IMG/VR virus record: IMGVR_UViG_3300047163_000186
Span: 1 to 21,117 of that record
DNA length: 21,117 nt
DNA from: a virus
Strand: one strand, 5' to 3'
A model generated the notes under the pieces. The model was not told the DNA's origin and made no database searches. It worked only from the letters and a program-made list of their open reading frames with translations. Both the position numbers and the translations under genes were made by a program. This document shows positions 1 to 7,573 of this stretch, piece by piece (positions within the stretch are counted from its first letter, which is position 1; every line of letters starts with the position of its first letter).

Positions 1-1661
1 CCGCCAAATGCAACAAACCCGCTCGTGTACTCGTTGCCGTTGTCCGGCGGCGTCCATGACGACCACGCATACGACCCAAGAAATTGCGATGCGTCGTCGT
101 CGTACATCATAATCGTCGTGACGCCGCTGCCTGGCGCGTTACTCATTGCAAAATAGGCGCAGTTGTTAAGCGCAAACGGCGCGGGCGCGGTGAACGTGTC
201 GGACATTTGCGTCTGCGCGATGAAGCTGCCCGCAATCGCCTGAACATACTTCGCCGAGCCGTTTGCGGTGAACGATCCTTGCGTGAGCGCAATCGGCAAA
301 CCGATGTCCTCAGTTTCCAATGCGCCGGGAGCAAGACGACGGAATGACGAGCCATTCCAGAATACGAGCGCATCGCGCAGCGTAGCGACGCAGAGCGGCG
401 ATGGGATGCCGGTGTTTTGAAGCGCAGGCTGCACATTGAACTGATACTCGCCCGGCTGGAAGTCGTAGCCGGTAATCGCGTAGATGCTGTTCGTTTTGAA
501 CACGTAGAGGATATTGCCGATAGGCACACATGCCTGAATGCCGGGGTCGCCGTCGCCAGCGCCGATTTGATACGGCCCGTTCTGGATCATAAACGAGCAG
601 TTTTCAGGCGCATTGATGTCGCTCGCCCAAAGCGTATTTGGCTGACCGGAAACGCCCCAATACCAAACGTGATTATGCCATGATACACAGCCCGTCGGAG
701 TGCCGCCGCTGAACATGAAGTTGTTGACCGGCCCGGATACTTGCGTAAGTGTCGATCCGCTCCATTTGTACGGAGCCGTGATCGCACTACTGCCCGACGT
801 GAGGCTATTTGTGTTCGAGTTTCCGTCCCAGGTACCGTTCGAGCTTGTGATCTTAATCGTGCCGACAACGGCGGCGTTTAAGGCGGTGAGCTTAATCAGC
901 GATTCCGGTTGCGGGGCGAGGCTTCCGGCAAATGCCTGCGACACAGCAACGGCCTGCGCGAGCGCTGGAATCGTTCCTTGGCCGGAACTCGAACCGAAGG
1001 CAGACGATCCGCCGTTGTTGATCGCCGTTGCGAGGTTTTGCCCAAGCGAAAATACGTTATCCGCCGCCGTCGCCGTGTATGTTGTTGTAATTGTTCCGGC
1101 ACTCGGAGCCGTCGTCGTGACAGTGACGGTGAACACGTCGCCAGCCGCAAGCGTGCCCGCTGCGCCGCTTCCCATATAGAGACTAAGCACGCCTCCGATA
1201 GCCGCTCCATTCGTAGCGCCTGGTCCGCAAATGATGAGCACGTCCTGGGTGACGACCGGATCATATACTGATGCATACGTTGCTGGTCCGAGTGCGCTTG
1301 TGAAGTCCACCTGGGGCTGCAATGTGGCTGGCGCTCCCGTATTAGGATTCGTTCCCGTATACAGAGTCGTCCCGATTGCTGCGACGAGTTGCGTTAGCAA
1401 GGTTGCGCGAGTGCGATACCAGCGTTTCCCTGTTGCCGAAAACGGAAGCGGCACCGCGAACGAACGCCCTGTGTTATCGACGTATGCGTCGAGCGCGCCA
1501 GGACGAACGCCCCACGCGCCACCACGGCGATAGATCAAGTTCGCGTGCGCGACGTTTCCGCCGTTATCGCCAACCTTGCGCGGCGTGCTGGACTCGTCCA
1601 GTACATTCCCGAGTGGCACGGGATACTGGATGCGCTTTGTGACGGGGCCGGTGCCAGACAT
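1..1661 (-). CDS. Beta-propeller-like virion (tail hub/stabilisation) protein, C-terminus beyond window
   Basis: The reading frame opens at ATG 1661, which overlaps the upstream TAA as TAATG, and stays open for 553 residues to the window edge. I translated it by hand and saw no stop. The N-terminus contains GGNVAHANLIYRRGGAWGVR, then repeated aromatic beta-strand segments such as WHNHVWYWG, ILYVFKTNSIYAITG and DALVFWNGSSFRRL. This is the pattern of phage propeller-like hub or stabilisation proteins, in the style of P22 gp10 or T7 tail tube B. An extra Thr/Ala-rich segment at about residues 166-305 resembles domains in two neighbouring virion proteins. It is translationally coupled to the connector-like gene. 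The structural role is inferred from strand pattern and position; the exact family is not established. Confidence 0.75.
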   Translation of the reverse strand, partial: MSGTGPVTKRIQYPVPLGNVLDESSTPRKVGDNGGNVAHANLIYRRGGAWGVRPGALDAYVDNTGRSFAVPLPFSATGKRWYRTRATLLTQLVAAIGTTLYTGTNPNTGAPATLQPQVDFTSALGPATYASVYDPVVTQDVLIICGPGATNGAAIGGVLSLYMGSGAAGTLAAGDVFTVTVTTTAPSAGTITTTYTATAADNVFSLGQNLATAINNGGSSAFGSSSGQGTIPALAQAVAVSQAFAGSLAPQPESLIKLTALNAAVVGTIKITSSNGTWDGNSNTNSLTSGSSAITAPYKWSGSTLTQVSGPVNNFMFSGGTPTGCVSWHNHVWYWGVSGQPNTLWASDINAPENCSFMIQNGPYQIGAGDGDPGIQACVPIGNILYVFKTNSIYAITGYDFQPGEYQFNVQPALQNTGIPSPLCVATLRDALVFWNGSSFRRLAPGALETEDIGLPIALTQGSFTANGSAKYVQAIAGSFIAQTQMSDTFTAPAPFALNNCAYFAMSNAPGSGVTTIMMYDDDASQFLGSYAWSSWTPPDNGNEYTSGFVAFG

Positions 1662-2869
1662 TAGCCGCCGCCTTCAGGCCAATTCGAGTCGTAGTCCGAG
1701 CCCGCAATCGTTTCTTGCGTTGCGCGATTCGAGTCGAACACGAACGCTTTACCGCGCTTCACCTCGAGGTCGAACATGTCCATGTAGTGTTTCGATTGGT
1801 TGAAGTCTTGCTTGCGCGCCCAATAGTCCGTGAGCACGCGGTACACCGGCGCCATGTGAAATTGCGGCGGGATGCCGGGCACGTCGAGCGGGTTAATGAG
1901 GATCGTTCCGAGCGACGAGTAGTAAAACGTGATGATGTCGCCGCTCGGCGCGAGCGTCGTCGCCGCGGTCGGCGCAACGACGCCGCTGCCGGTGATCGTC
2001 GCGAAGTAGCTGATTGACGTACCGGGCGCAGCGAGCGCGGTGAGTTGCACGCTGTTATTCGCGGTTGACGGCACGGCGAGAAACGCGGTGATGCCGACGC
2101 ACGCGGGCGACGCGGCGATGGCCGCGGCGAGCTTCGTCGCAACGGACGCGAGCGTGTCGGACGCCTGCACGACAAACGGCAGCGTTGTGACCGGCGTCGA
2201 CGTCGCGTTTTGTTGCAGCGTCGCGGTGACTGTTTGCCCGGTGATCGCGAGCGTAAACGAAATGGTGCCGGTGCCCGGTCCCTGCGCGTTTCCGGGCGAC
2301 GGCTGCGGCTGCAAGCGAATGTATCCGCCGAACGGCTGGCGGTAATAGTACGGCTGGCCCGTCGTGTTCGGCAGCACCGAGCCGACAGTGTAATCGAACT
2401 CGGAGAACGATTGCCCGACGAGCTTGTACGTCTGCTCTCCCGCGGGCGTGTATTCGATGCGCGTGATAGATACGAGCCCCGGCGGAACCGGATAGTCGAG
2501 CACCGGATAAACGTGAAAGTTGTCCATGCGATCCGTGAGCGACGGCGCGCAGCCGGTCTGCGAAATCCATTGCGCAATCGCAATGTTCAAGTCGCGCGTG
2601 ACAACCGTGATGTTGAAGTCGCCGGTCGTCGGCGCGGCGTAGCCCGTGTCGGGGCCATCTTCGCGCAACAGGTGCCAGGTGCGATTCTGCATGTCGGTAA
2701 GCGACATGGCACCAGGAGCCGCGCCGGGCGGCCCGAGCAGCAGCGTGCCGCCGTCGATGCCAACGTAGAGGTTTTGGTCCTGGCCGACCGACAGGTGATT
2801 GTACTGTCCGCCGGGTCCTTGCCCCGCGCCACGTTCGACCGTGAGGTTCGGTCCCGGCGTGAACGACAT
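1661..2869 (-). CDS. Connector/adaptor-like virion protein with inserted domain (402 aa)
   Basis: The body reads like the phage head-tail connector/adaptor proteins found between capsid and tail genes: residues 55-165 (DMQNRTWHLLRE, VTRDLNIAIAQWISQTG, MDNFHVYPVLDYPVPPGL) and residues 311-390 (DIITFYYSSLGTIL, DVPGIPPQFHMAPVYRVL, then a helical YWARKQDFNQSKHYMDMFDLEVKRGK). Residues about 195-309 are a Thr/Ala/Ser-rich beta segment (DTLASVATKLAAAIAA, VQLTALAAPGTS) that interrupts a strand pair and looks like an insertion. Start ATG 2869 lies just after the fibre-like gene's stop. The gene ends in TAATG with the next gene. Role is inferred from sequence style and neighbours. Confidence 0.7.
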   Translation of the reverse strand: MSFTPGPNLTVERGAGQGPGGQYNHLSVGQDQNLYVGIDGGTLLLGPPGAAPGAMSLTDMQNRTWHLLREDGPDTGYAAPTTGDFNITVVTRDLNIAIAQWISQTGCAPSLTDRMDNFHVYPVLDYPVPPGLVSITRIEYTPAGEQTYKLVGQSFSEFDYTVGSVLPNTTGQPYYYRQPFGGYIRLQPQPSPGNAQGPGTGTISFTLAITGQTVTATLQQNATSTPVTTLPFVVQASDTLASVATKLAAAIAASPACVGITAFLAVPSTANNSVQLTALAAPGTSISYFATITGSGVVAPTAATTLAPSGDIITFYYSSLGTILINPLDVPGIPPQFHMAPVYRVLTDYWARKQDFNQSKHYMDMFDLEVKRGKAFVFDSNRATQETIAGSDYDSNWPEGGG

Positions 2870-2872
2870 GCG

Positions 2873-4147
2873 TTAGTAGTCCGCGCTGAATACTAGCTGC
2901 GTCCCGGTGCCCGTACTTGCCAGCACACAGCCCTGCCCGGCTGTCAAACCTGCCGCGATTGTTACTAGGAGAGAGATGGCATTTGCCGTTGCTGTATTCA
3001 CGGCAGGAGTAGCACTACAAACTGTTGCCGTATTAAGATACGCAATTTCGAATCCCGCTGCTGCAGAAGCCGTCAAAGTAGGATTCGCGCGCAGCGAGAC
3101 GGGAATGGGAATAACAATAAGTGCCTGTGTAGTGCTTTGTGCAAAGCCGGTTCCAAAAGAGGCGTTTATTGATGAGAACGGCAGTCCGCTCTGCGCGACG
3201 TAACAATACCGCTGGCAAAGTGCGAGTTCTTGTCCATAGAGGCGCTGCTCGAACGGCGTCGCTGCCGAGCCGACTTCGAGTTGGACGTTCGTGATGTCCA
3301 GGGTCGCGGCGTTTGTCGCCACGAGCTTCGTGTTGGCTGCCGCCGTGAAGAAGTTGCCCGCCTGCCAAGTGAACGGCACGCCGTTGGCATTCGAGCCGGA
3401 GCCGAGGTCAAACTCAACGAGCAGCGCCGACGCCGTTCCGGTCAATACCCATGCGCCAGCGATGTCTCCCGGAATCGGAATTGTGACATACGCGAAAGTG
3501 GCAGTTGGCAAAACGAATGTGAACGGATACGAACGGGTATTAGCGGCGTTCTGGATTGCCCCGGCATACGTTCCGCCGACACTAGCGCGAGCCCAGAAGC
3601 TAAGAGTTAGCTGGCTTGCCGCACTTGTGCCAAATGCAATTTCCTGAACGAGATTTGCCTCGACGTTGGTAGTCACTTCAAAAAAGTCGGCGGCGAGTGA
3701 GGCGTAAGATGAAAGTGATGTGACCCGCGTTGCGAACGCAGCGGGAACGCCGAGTGACGGAGCCAGCGCGATTTGCTGAAGCGAAAACTTGCCCACTTGC
3801 GAGAGGTACGCTTTCCAGCGGTCTACGCCATACTGCGCGTTGACCGGAGTGATGTTCGCACCGTTGTTGCGCTGGTCAATTTCCATGTTGCCGTTGATGA
3901 GCTTGTTGCGGAACGAGTTCTGCGTGAAGCTCGCGGTCGGCACGACCGGCTGCAACAACGTTGCGAGTTGCGCGAGCGTGATTTGATACGTGCGCCCCGA
4001 CGCGCTGCGGTAGATGACCATGTTGTCGGTCGTCTGCGCGGGCGAACCGCTCGGCAGTTGCCCAATCGTATAGTCCGCGCGCGGCGAAGAAGCCGCGAGA
4101 TTCAGCGCGGCTTCGAGGGCGAGTTCGTCAATCCGGTCGCGGTGCAT
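2873..4147 (-). CDS. Tail-fibre/receptor-binding-like protein (424 aa)
   Basis: The N-terminal 75 residues carry a short virion-attachment-like region (MVIYRSASGRTYQITLAQLATLL). From residue 79 the protein has the phrase FRNKLINGNMEIDQRNNG followed by VDRWKAY, which commonly opens a carbohydrate-binding jelly-roll domain in phage fibres and spikes. Around residues 288-317 comes its usual closing segment, NVQLEVGSAATPFEQRLYG, then ELALCQRYCYV. The C-terminal 100 residues are Ala/Thr/Ser rich and may trimerise. Probable role: receptor or surface-glycan binding by the virion. It lies between capsid-side and connector-side genes, earlier than fibres usually sit. Start ATG 4147 is within a TAATG created by a duplicated 9-base motif. 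Confidence 0.78.
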   Translation of the reverse strand: MHRDRIDELALEAALNLAASSPRADYTIGQLPSGSPAQTTDNMVIYRSASGRTYQITLAQLATLLQPVVPTASFTQNSFRNKLINGNMEIDQRNNGANITPVNAQYGVDRWKAYLSQVGKFSLQQIALAPSLGVPAAFATRVTSLSSYASLAADFFEVTTNVEANLVQEIAFGTSAASQLTLSFWARASVGGTYAGAIQNAANTRSYPFTFVLPTATFAYVTIPIPGDIAGAWVLTGTASALLVEFDLGSGSNANGVPFTWQAGNFFTAAANTKLVATNAATLDITNVQLEVGSAATPFEQRLYGQELALCQRYCYVAQSGLPFSSINASFGTGFAQSTTQALIVIPIPVSLRANPTLTASAAAGFEIAYLNTATVCSATPAVNTATANAISLLVTIAAGLTAGQGCVLASTGTGTQLVFSADY

Positions 4148-4155
4148 TACGAAGT

Positions 4156-4380
4156 TTACGAAGTTTCGCGGCGGCCCGAGGCGGCGTTCTTGTGCGTCAT
4201 GCGTCCGCGGTTGCGCATGTCGCCTGGCATACCTTCGATTTCGGAAAAGCGGCCGTTCTCGATGGCCACGCGCTTCGTCATGCCCGAGTAGATGCCGTCC
4301 GGGTTCAATAGCGGGTTCTCGTTCGCCGACTTCGCGCGCGAGCGCTTCGCCACGGGGCTTTCTTCGTCAAGATCGGGCAC
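4156..4380 (-). CDS. Hypothetical small hydrophilic protein (74 aa)
   Basis: The frame begins with GTG 4380 and ends with TAA 4156, 4 bases after the previous stop and 8 before the next ATG, so it is packed into the operon like its neighbours. The protein is basic and charged (VAKRSRAKSANENPLLNPDG, then RVAIENGRFSEIEGMPGDMRNRGRMTHKN). The middle, YSGMTKRVAIENGRFSEIEGMP, looks like a small folded strand-turn region. No family recognised. The location suggests a virion or assembly component, which is inference. Confidence 0.65.
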   Translation of the reverse strand: MPDLDEESPVAKRSRAKSANENPLLNPDGIYSGMTKRVAIENGRFSEIEGMPGDMRNRGRMTHKNAASGRRETS

Positions 4381-4383
4381 GGG

Positions 4384-4710
4384 CTACTCCTGTGGCGCGG
4401 ACTCCGGCGCCGATGGTTCGAGGTTGATCGTTTCGAGCGGCGCAGGCGCGGGCGGCTCGATGATCGGCGGATCGTCGCTGTTCACCGGCAGCGTGACCGG
4501 AGCTTCGTCGATTGGAACGAGCTTGTAGCCCGCGGGGATGACCGGCTGTTCCACGAGCACGTGCGTCGCGCTGTAGTACGGATTCTCGACGCTTACCGTG
4601 TTCTTGCAATACGCGCACGTGCCGACGAGAAATTCGTCGGCGTACGATCCCGCGCAGGCCGTAAGCGTGCCGTCGTTCGGACAGTTGCGGCCGATGGCTT
4701 GTTGCGCCAT
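4384..4710 (-). CDS. Small zinc-ribbon-like protein with proline-rich tail (108 aa)
   Basis: Cysteines at 10, 19, 32 and 35 (NC..., TAC, TCAYC) give a possible zinc ribbon in the first 40 residues. After a short folded stretch (YYSATHVLVEQPVIPAGYKL) the C-terminal third is acidic and proline rich (DDPPIIEPPAPAPLE). Start ATG 4710 has a good Shine-Dalgarno AAGGGG about seven bases upstream, and the stop is three bases before the next GTG. No known family assigned; metal binding is inferred only from the cysteine spacing. Confidence 0.7.
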   Translation of the reverse strand: MAQQAIGRNCPNDGTLTACAGSYADEFLVGTCAYCKNTVSVENPYYSATHVLVEQPVIPAGYKLVPIDEAPVTLPVNSDDPPIIEPPAPAPLETINLEPSAPESAPQE

Positions 4711-4711
4711 G

Positions 4712-5380
4712 TTATGCCCCTTCGGCGTCGAGCGTGAATAGACGGCCCTTCATCATGCCCGCGACTTCGGCGATTTGCGCTTTGAGCGCCGCCATTTCGC
4801 GCTCGTGCTTGAGGCTGACTTCGGAAAGCTCGGCTTCGTAGCGCGCCTTGACCTGTTCGGCCGTTTCGCGATTGCCGAACGTGTCCTTGAGCGGGTCCCA
4901 CTCGCCGATTTTGTAGAGCTTGTGCAAGTCGATTTCGCCGCTCGTTGAGCCGTCATCTTCGATGACCTCGACCAGGACGTGCGGGAAGCGGTGCGGACCG
5001 ATGGGCTGCACGCCGTCTTTCGACATCGACGCCGGGCGCGGGTAGTCGTAGCGATTGAGGACGCGCGACTTTTCTTCGGCCCAAAATTTGCGGAGCTTTT
5101 CCTTACGGCGTTCGTCCGCATCTTTGAACTCGAGCGGCACGGTGAACGGGCCGAACCAGGCTTGCGCCTTTGAGAGCGGCTGTACCACGTGCTTGCCGGG
5201 CTCGACGGTGATGACCGTATCGCGTCCGTGCTTGCCGCCGACATTCCAGAACAGCGGCAGCGGGTCCGCTACGTCGGCGGCGAGCTTGATGCGGCATTGC
5301 TTGTCGGCCTGCACGGCGTCTTTCGAGCGCTCGTGCAGGTCGGCTTGGTCCAGTTGGTCGAGGTCGAGAACGTCGAGCAT
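4712..5380 (-). CDS. Hypothetical virion-region protein with C-terminal coiled coil (222 aa)
   Basis: The start is ATG 5380, overlapping the upstream TAA by one base (TAATG); the open frame continues further upstream but that part is out of frame with the decoration-like gene and is not coding. The first 100 residues (RSKDAVQADKQCRIKL, VITVEPGKHVVQPLSKAQAWFGPF) resemble a compact beta domain. Residues about 175-205 (ETAEQVKARYEAELSEVSLK and on) have heptad-like spacing and are probably a coiled coil. No family recognised. The gene sits among capsid-associated genes, so a head-assembly or completion role is possible but not shown. Confidence 0.7.
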   Translation of the reverse strand: MLDVLDLDQLDQADLHERSKDAVQADKQCRIKLAADVADPLPLFWNVGGKHGRDTVITVEPGKHVVQPLSKAQAWFGPFTVPLEFKDADERRKEKLRKFWAEEKSRVLNRYDYPRPASMSKDGVQPIGPHRFPHVLVEVIEDDGSTSGEIDLHKLYKIGEWDPLKDTFGNRETAEQVKARYEAELSEVSLKHEREMAALKAQIAEVAGMMKGRLFTLDAEGA

Positions 5381-6396
5381 TACGACGGCACCACGTAGAC
5401 CGGGATGCTGCCGCGGTAGCCGGTGCCGCCCGCGAACTGCGTGGTCACGACGTTGGTCGAGACGCCCGTGACCGCGGCCGTAACTGTCAGTCCGTTCGAA
5501 GCGTTGTTCGCGATCATGCCCGAGAGCGAGAGGTTGTACTGGTTCGTGAGCACACCGTTCGTACCGAACGTGATTTGCCACGGGTTCGCCAGGGCGTTGA
5601 CCGTCCAGGTGATGACGCCCGCGACGTTCGTCGCGATCCAGTAGTTCGAGAACGACAACTGTGCGTTCAGGTACGCGACAACCGCCGCCGCCGCCGTCGT
5701 GACCGATGCGGCTTGTGCCGCGGTCAGTGCCGGAACGACGTACGTGTACGTTTGCGCAACGCCGGGGGCGGCCGTCGTAAACGGCGCGGTGACCGTGTAC
5801 GTGTAGACGTCGCCCGTCGTAGGAACACCAGCGATGGTGAATGTCGCCGCCGCTTGCGCGAGCGCCGCTGCCGTGAGCGACGATCCGAAGAACGCGCCGA
5901 CCGGCAGCATTGCGACACCGATGGTGCCGAGGCCGCCCGTTGCGGTGGCCGTCGCGACGCCTTGGCCACGACCGGGTGACGCCGCCGCGACCGACGGAAC
6001 GATTGGCAAGCCGTTCGTGATGGTGACGGCACCGGCGCCCGATTGGTCAATCAGGAGCGCGGGGTGGAAACCACGGAGAACAATGTCGACGCCGGTCGTG
6101 CCGCGCGTCGTGGTTGGCGACGAAGCCGACGTGTACTGCCCTGGCTGTACCGAGCCGCCGAAGCCGGGCCACGTTTCAGCAACGACGCCCATGAGAAGGT
6201 TCTGCGTCGCGCCGATGGTCGTGGACGGAAGTCCGACCGTGCCTTCGTCTGGATAGATTTGAAGGTCTTGCTGGACGAGCTTAACGGCAAGGCCGGGCGT
6301 GAACGTCGTGTTGATCGCCGGACGGAAGGTGTCGAGGTCGCGGTCATAGCCGAGGTATTGGCCCGTGATGTCACGGGTCTGTGCTTGATACGGCAT
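5380..6396 (-). CDS. Capsid decoration-like or other virion structural protein (338 aa)
   Basis: It follows the major capsid gene and a 66-aa gene. The first 170 residues (PAINTTFTPGLAVKLVQQDL, NLLMGVVAETWPGFGGSVQPGQ, VDIVLRGFHPALL, TNGLPIVPS) look like a beta-rich head decoration fold of the type placed after capsid genes. From about 185 on there is a Thr/Ala/Val-rich extension (GDVYTYTVTAPF, AQTYTYVVPALTAAQAA, VAYLNAQL) reminiscent of segments in the connector-like and propeller-like proteins. Low charge and absence of a signal or membrane segment fit a virion surface protein. Start ATG 6396. Function is inference. Confidence 0.68.
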   Translation of the reverse strand: MPYQAQTRDITGQYLGYDRDLDTFRPAINTTFTPGLAVKLVQQDLQIYPDEGTVGLPSTTIGATQNLLMGVVAETWPGFGGSVQPGQYTSASSPTTTRGTTGVDIVLRGFHPALLIDQSGAGAVTITNGLPIVPSVAAASPGRGQGVATATATGGLGTIGVAMLPVGAFFGSSLTAAALAQAAATFTIAGVPTTGDVYTYTVTAPFTTAAPGVAQTYTYVVPALTAAQAASVTTAAAAVVAYLNAQLSFSNYWIATNVAGVITWTVNALANPWQITFGTNGVLTNQYNLSLSGMIANNASNGLTVTAAVTGVSTNVVTTQFAGGTGYRGSIPVYVVPS

Positions 6397-6399
6397 GAG

Positions 6400-6600
6400 T
6401 TATTTGCCGCGCTTTCCGCGAGACGCGAAGTTCTGATTCAGAAGCTCGCCTTCATTCGCGCTGTAGCCGTGCGAGAAGTCTTTGGCTTCCATCGTCGAGC
6501 TTGCGGCCGTCGTGATGTTGCCCATCTTTGCGTCCTGTGCGGACGTGTGCGCCGGGCTGGAACCACCACCGGCCATACCCTTTGCTCCGTTTTTAGCCAT
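6400..6600 (-). CDS. Small Gly/Ser-rich basic protein downstream of capsid gene (66 aa)
   Basis: ATG 6600 is preceded by a strong Shine-Dalgarno AAGGGAG at good spacing, ten bases after the capsid stop. The protein is flexible, with a Lys/Gly-rich start (MAKNGAKGMAGGGSSP), a middle with SAQDAKMGNITTAASSTMEA, and a basic end (NFASRGKRGK). It is likely a minor capsid-associated protein given its place, but no family is recognised. Confidence 0.65.
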   Translation of the reverse strand: MAKNGAKGMAGGGSSPAHTSAQDAKMGNITTAASSTMEAKDFSHGYSANEGELLNQNFASRGKRGK

Positions 6601-6610
6601 GATCGCTCCC

Positions 6611-7570
6611 TTAGCCGTTGCTGATGTTTTGGTAGACGCCGCACGCCGAAGGCTTACGGACCTCGAAATTCCCGTAAACGAAAACGTGTCCGGTGTCGGT
6701 GTCTTGGTTGACCGGACGGATGAAACCGTCGAACACGAAGTCGACGTCTTTGTGAACGACCATGCGCTCGTGGTCGAGGTTGTGGAAGTTCATCGTGCCG
6801 GTTGGTTGTGCGGCGTCGTCGACGAGCGCGCAGCCTTGGAACGCGATGTTGCGGAAACCGAGCGTTGCGATTTCCGAATCGACGAACCATTCCTGCGGCG
6901 TCAAAAGCTGCCAGTACGACGCGTAGCCGGTCTTGGTCGCGCTAATGAGGTGGATGCGCTCCTCGTCCGTTTTGCACTGCATCCAGAGCGTCATCATGGA
7001 AGCGGTCGAAAGCGCGGTTGGCGTGCCCGGGTTGAACACCTGGGCCTGCCACCACGGGTTCGCAAGGCGGTCGATACCGAGATAGACCTGGAACCCTTGG
7101 GCGTTGTTGACGCCCGCGGTCAGACCGTCCCAGTCCTTCGTCGCGTTACCCGTGCCGTTCGCGAAAACTTGCGAACCGAGCTTGTCGAACAGCGCCATGT
7201 ACGCTGACTCGATCTTGTTCTTCACGAGGTCGAGTTGCGCGGGTTTGCCCGATGCGCGAGCCTTGTCGATGCCGTTGATCGTCACCGAGACTTGGGCTTG
7301 CTTCCACTGAAGCTCGTAGGTCGTGAACTCTTCTTGCGCGTCGCTCGGAAGAACGTCGGCGCCCGAGTACGTCACGGCCGTTTGGTTCGGCTGCGCGAGG
7401 ATCGGTTGCGAGATGATGGAGCCGCCGTCCTCGCGGATCAGGCGCTTCTTACCGCGCAAAATACCGAGGATGGCCTTGGACTGAAAGCGTTGGTCGATGA
7501 TGACCTTGCGGAGATTACGTTCGACGAACGCATTGATTTCCGCCGTGCTTACGAATGGAATTTGTGGCAT
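6611..7570 (-). CDS. Major capsid protein (319 aa)
   Basis: This forms the icosahedral head shell. The length and order (portal, scaffold, capsid) fit. The C-terminal part has the recognisable phage capsid string HNLDHERMVVHKDVDFVFDG, then FIRPVNQDTDTGHVFVYGNF and VRKPSACGVYQNI, and the N-terminus has EINAFVERNLRKVIIDQRFQ, the helical arm. The middle contains LGIDRLANPWWQAQVFNPGT and MMTLWMQCKTDEERIHLISATKTGY, typical of HK97-fold major capsid proteins of podoviruses. Start ATG 7570 has AAGGA at good spacing, right after the scaffold-like gene's stop. No long N-terminal delta domain is present, consistent with a separate scaffold gene. Confidence 0.88.
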   Translation of the reverse strand: MPQIPFVSTAEINAFVERNLRKVIIDQRFQSKAILGILRGKKRLIREDGGSIISQPILAQPNQTAVTYSGADVLPSDAQEEFTTYELQWKQAQVSVTINGIDKARASGKPAQLDLVKNKIESAYMALFDKLGSQVFANGTGNATKDWDGLTAGVNNAQGFQVYLGIDRLANPWWQAQVFNPGTPTALSTASMMTLWMQCKTDEERIHLISATKTGYASYWQLLTPQEWFVDSEIATLGFRNIAFQGCALVDDAAQPTGTMNFHNLDHERMVVHKDVDFVFDGFIRPVNQDTDTGHVFVYGNFEVRKPSACGVYQNISNG

Positions 7571-7573
7571 GCG

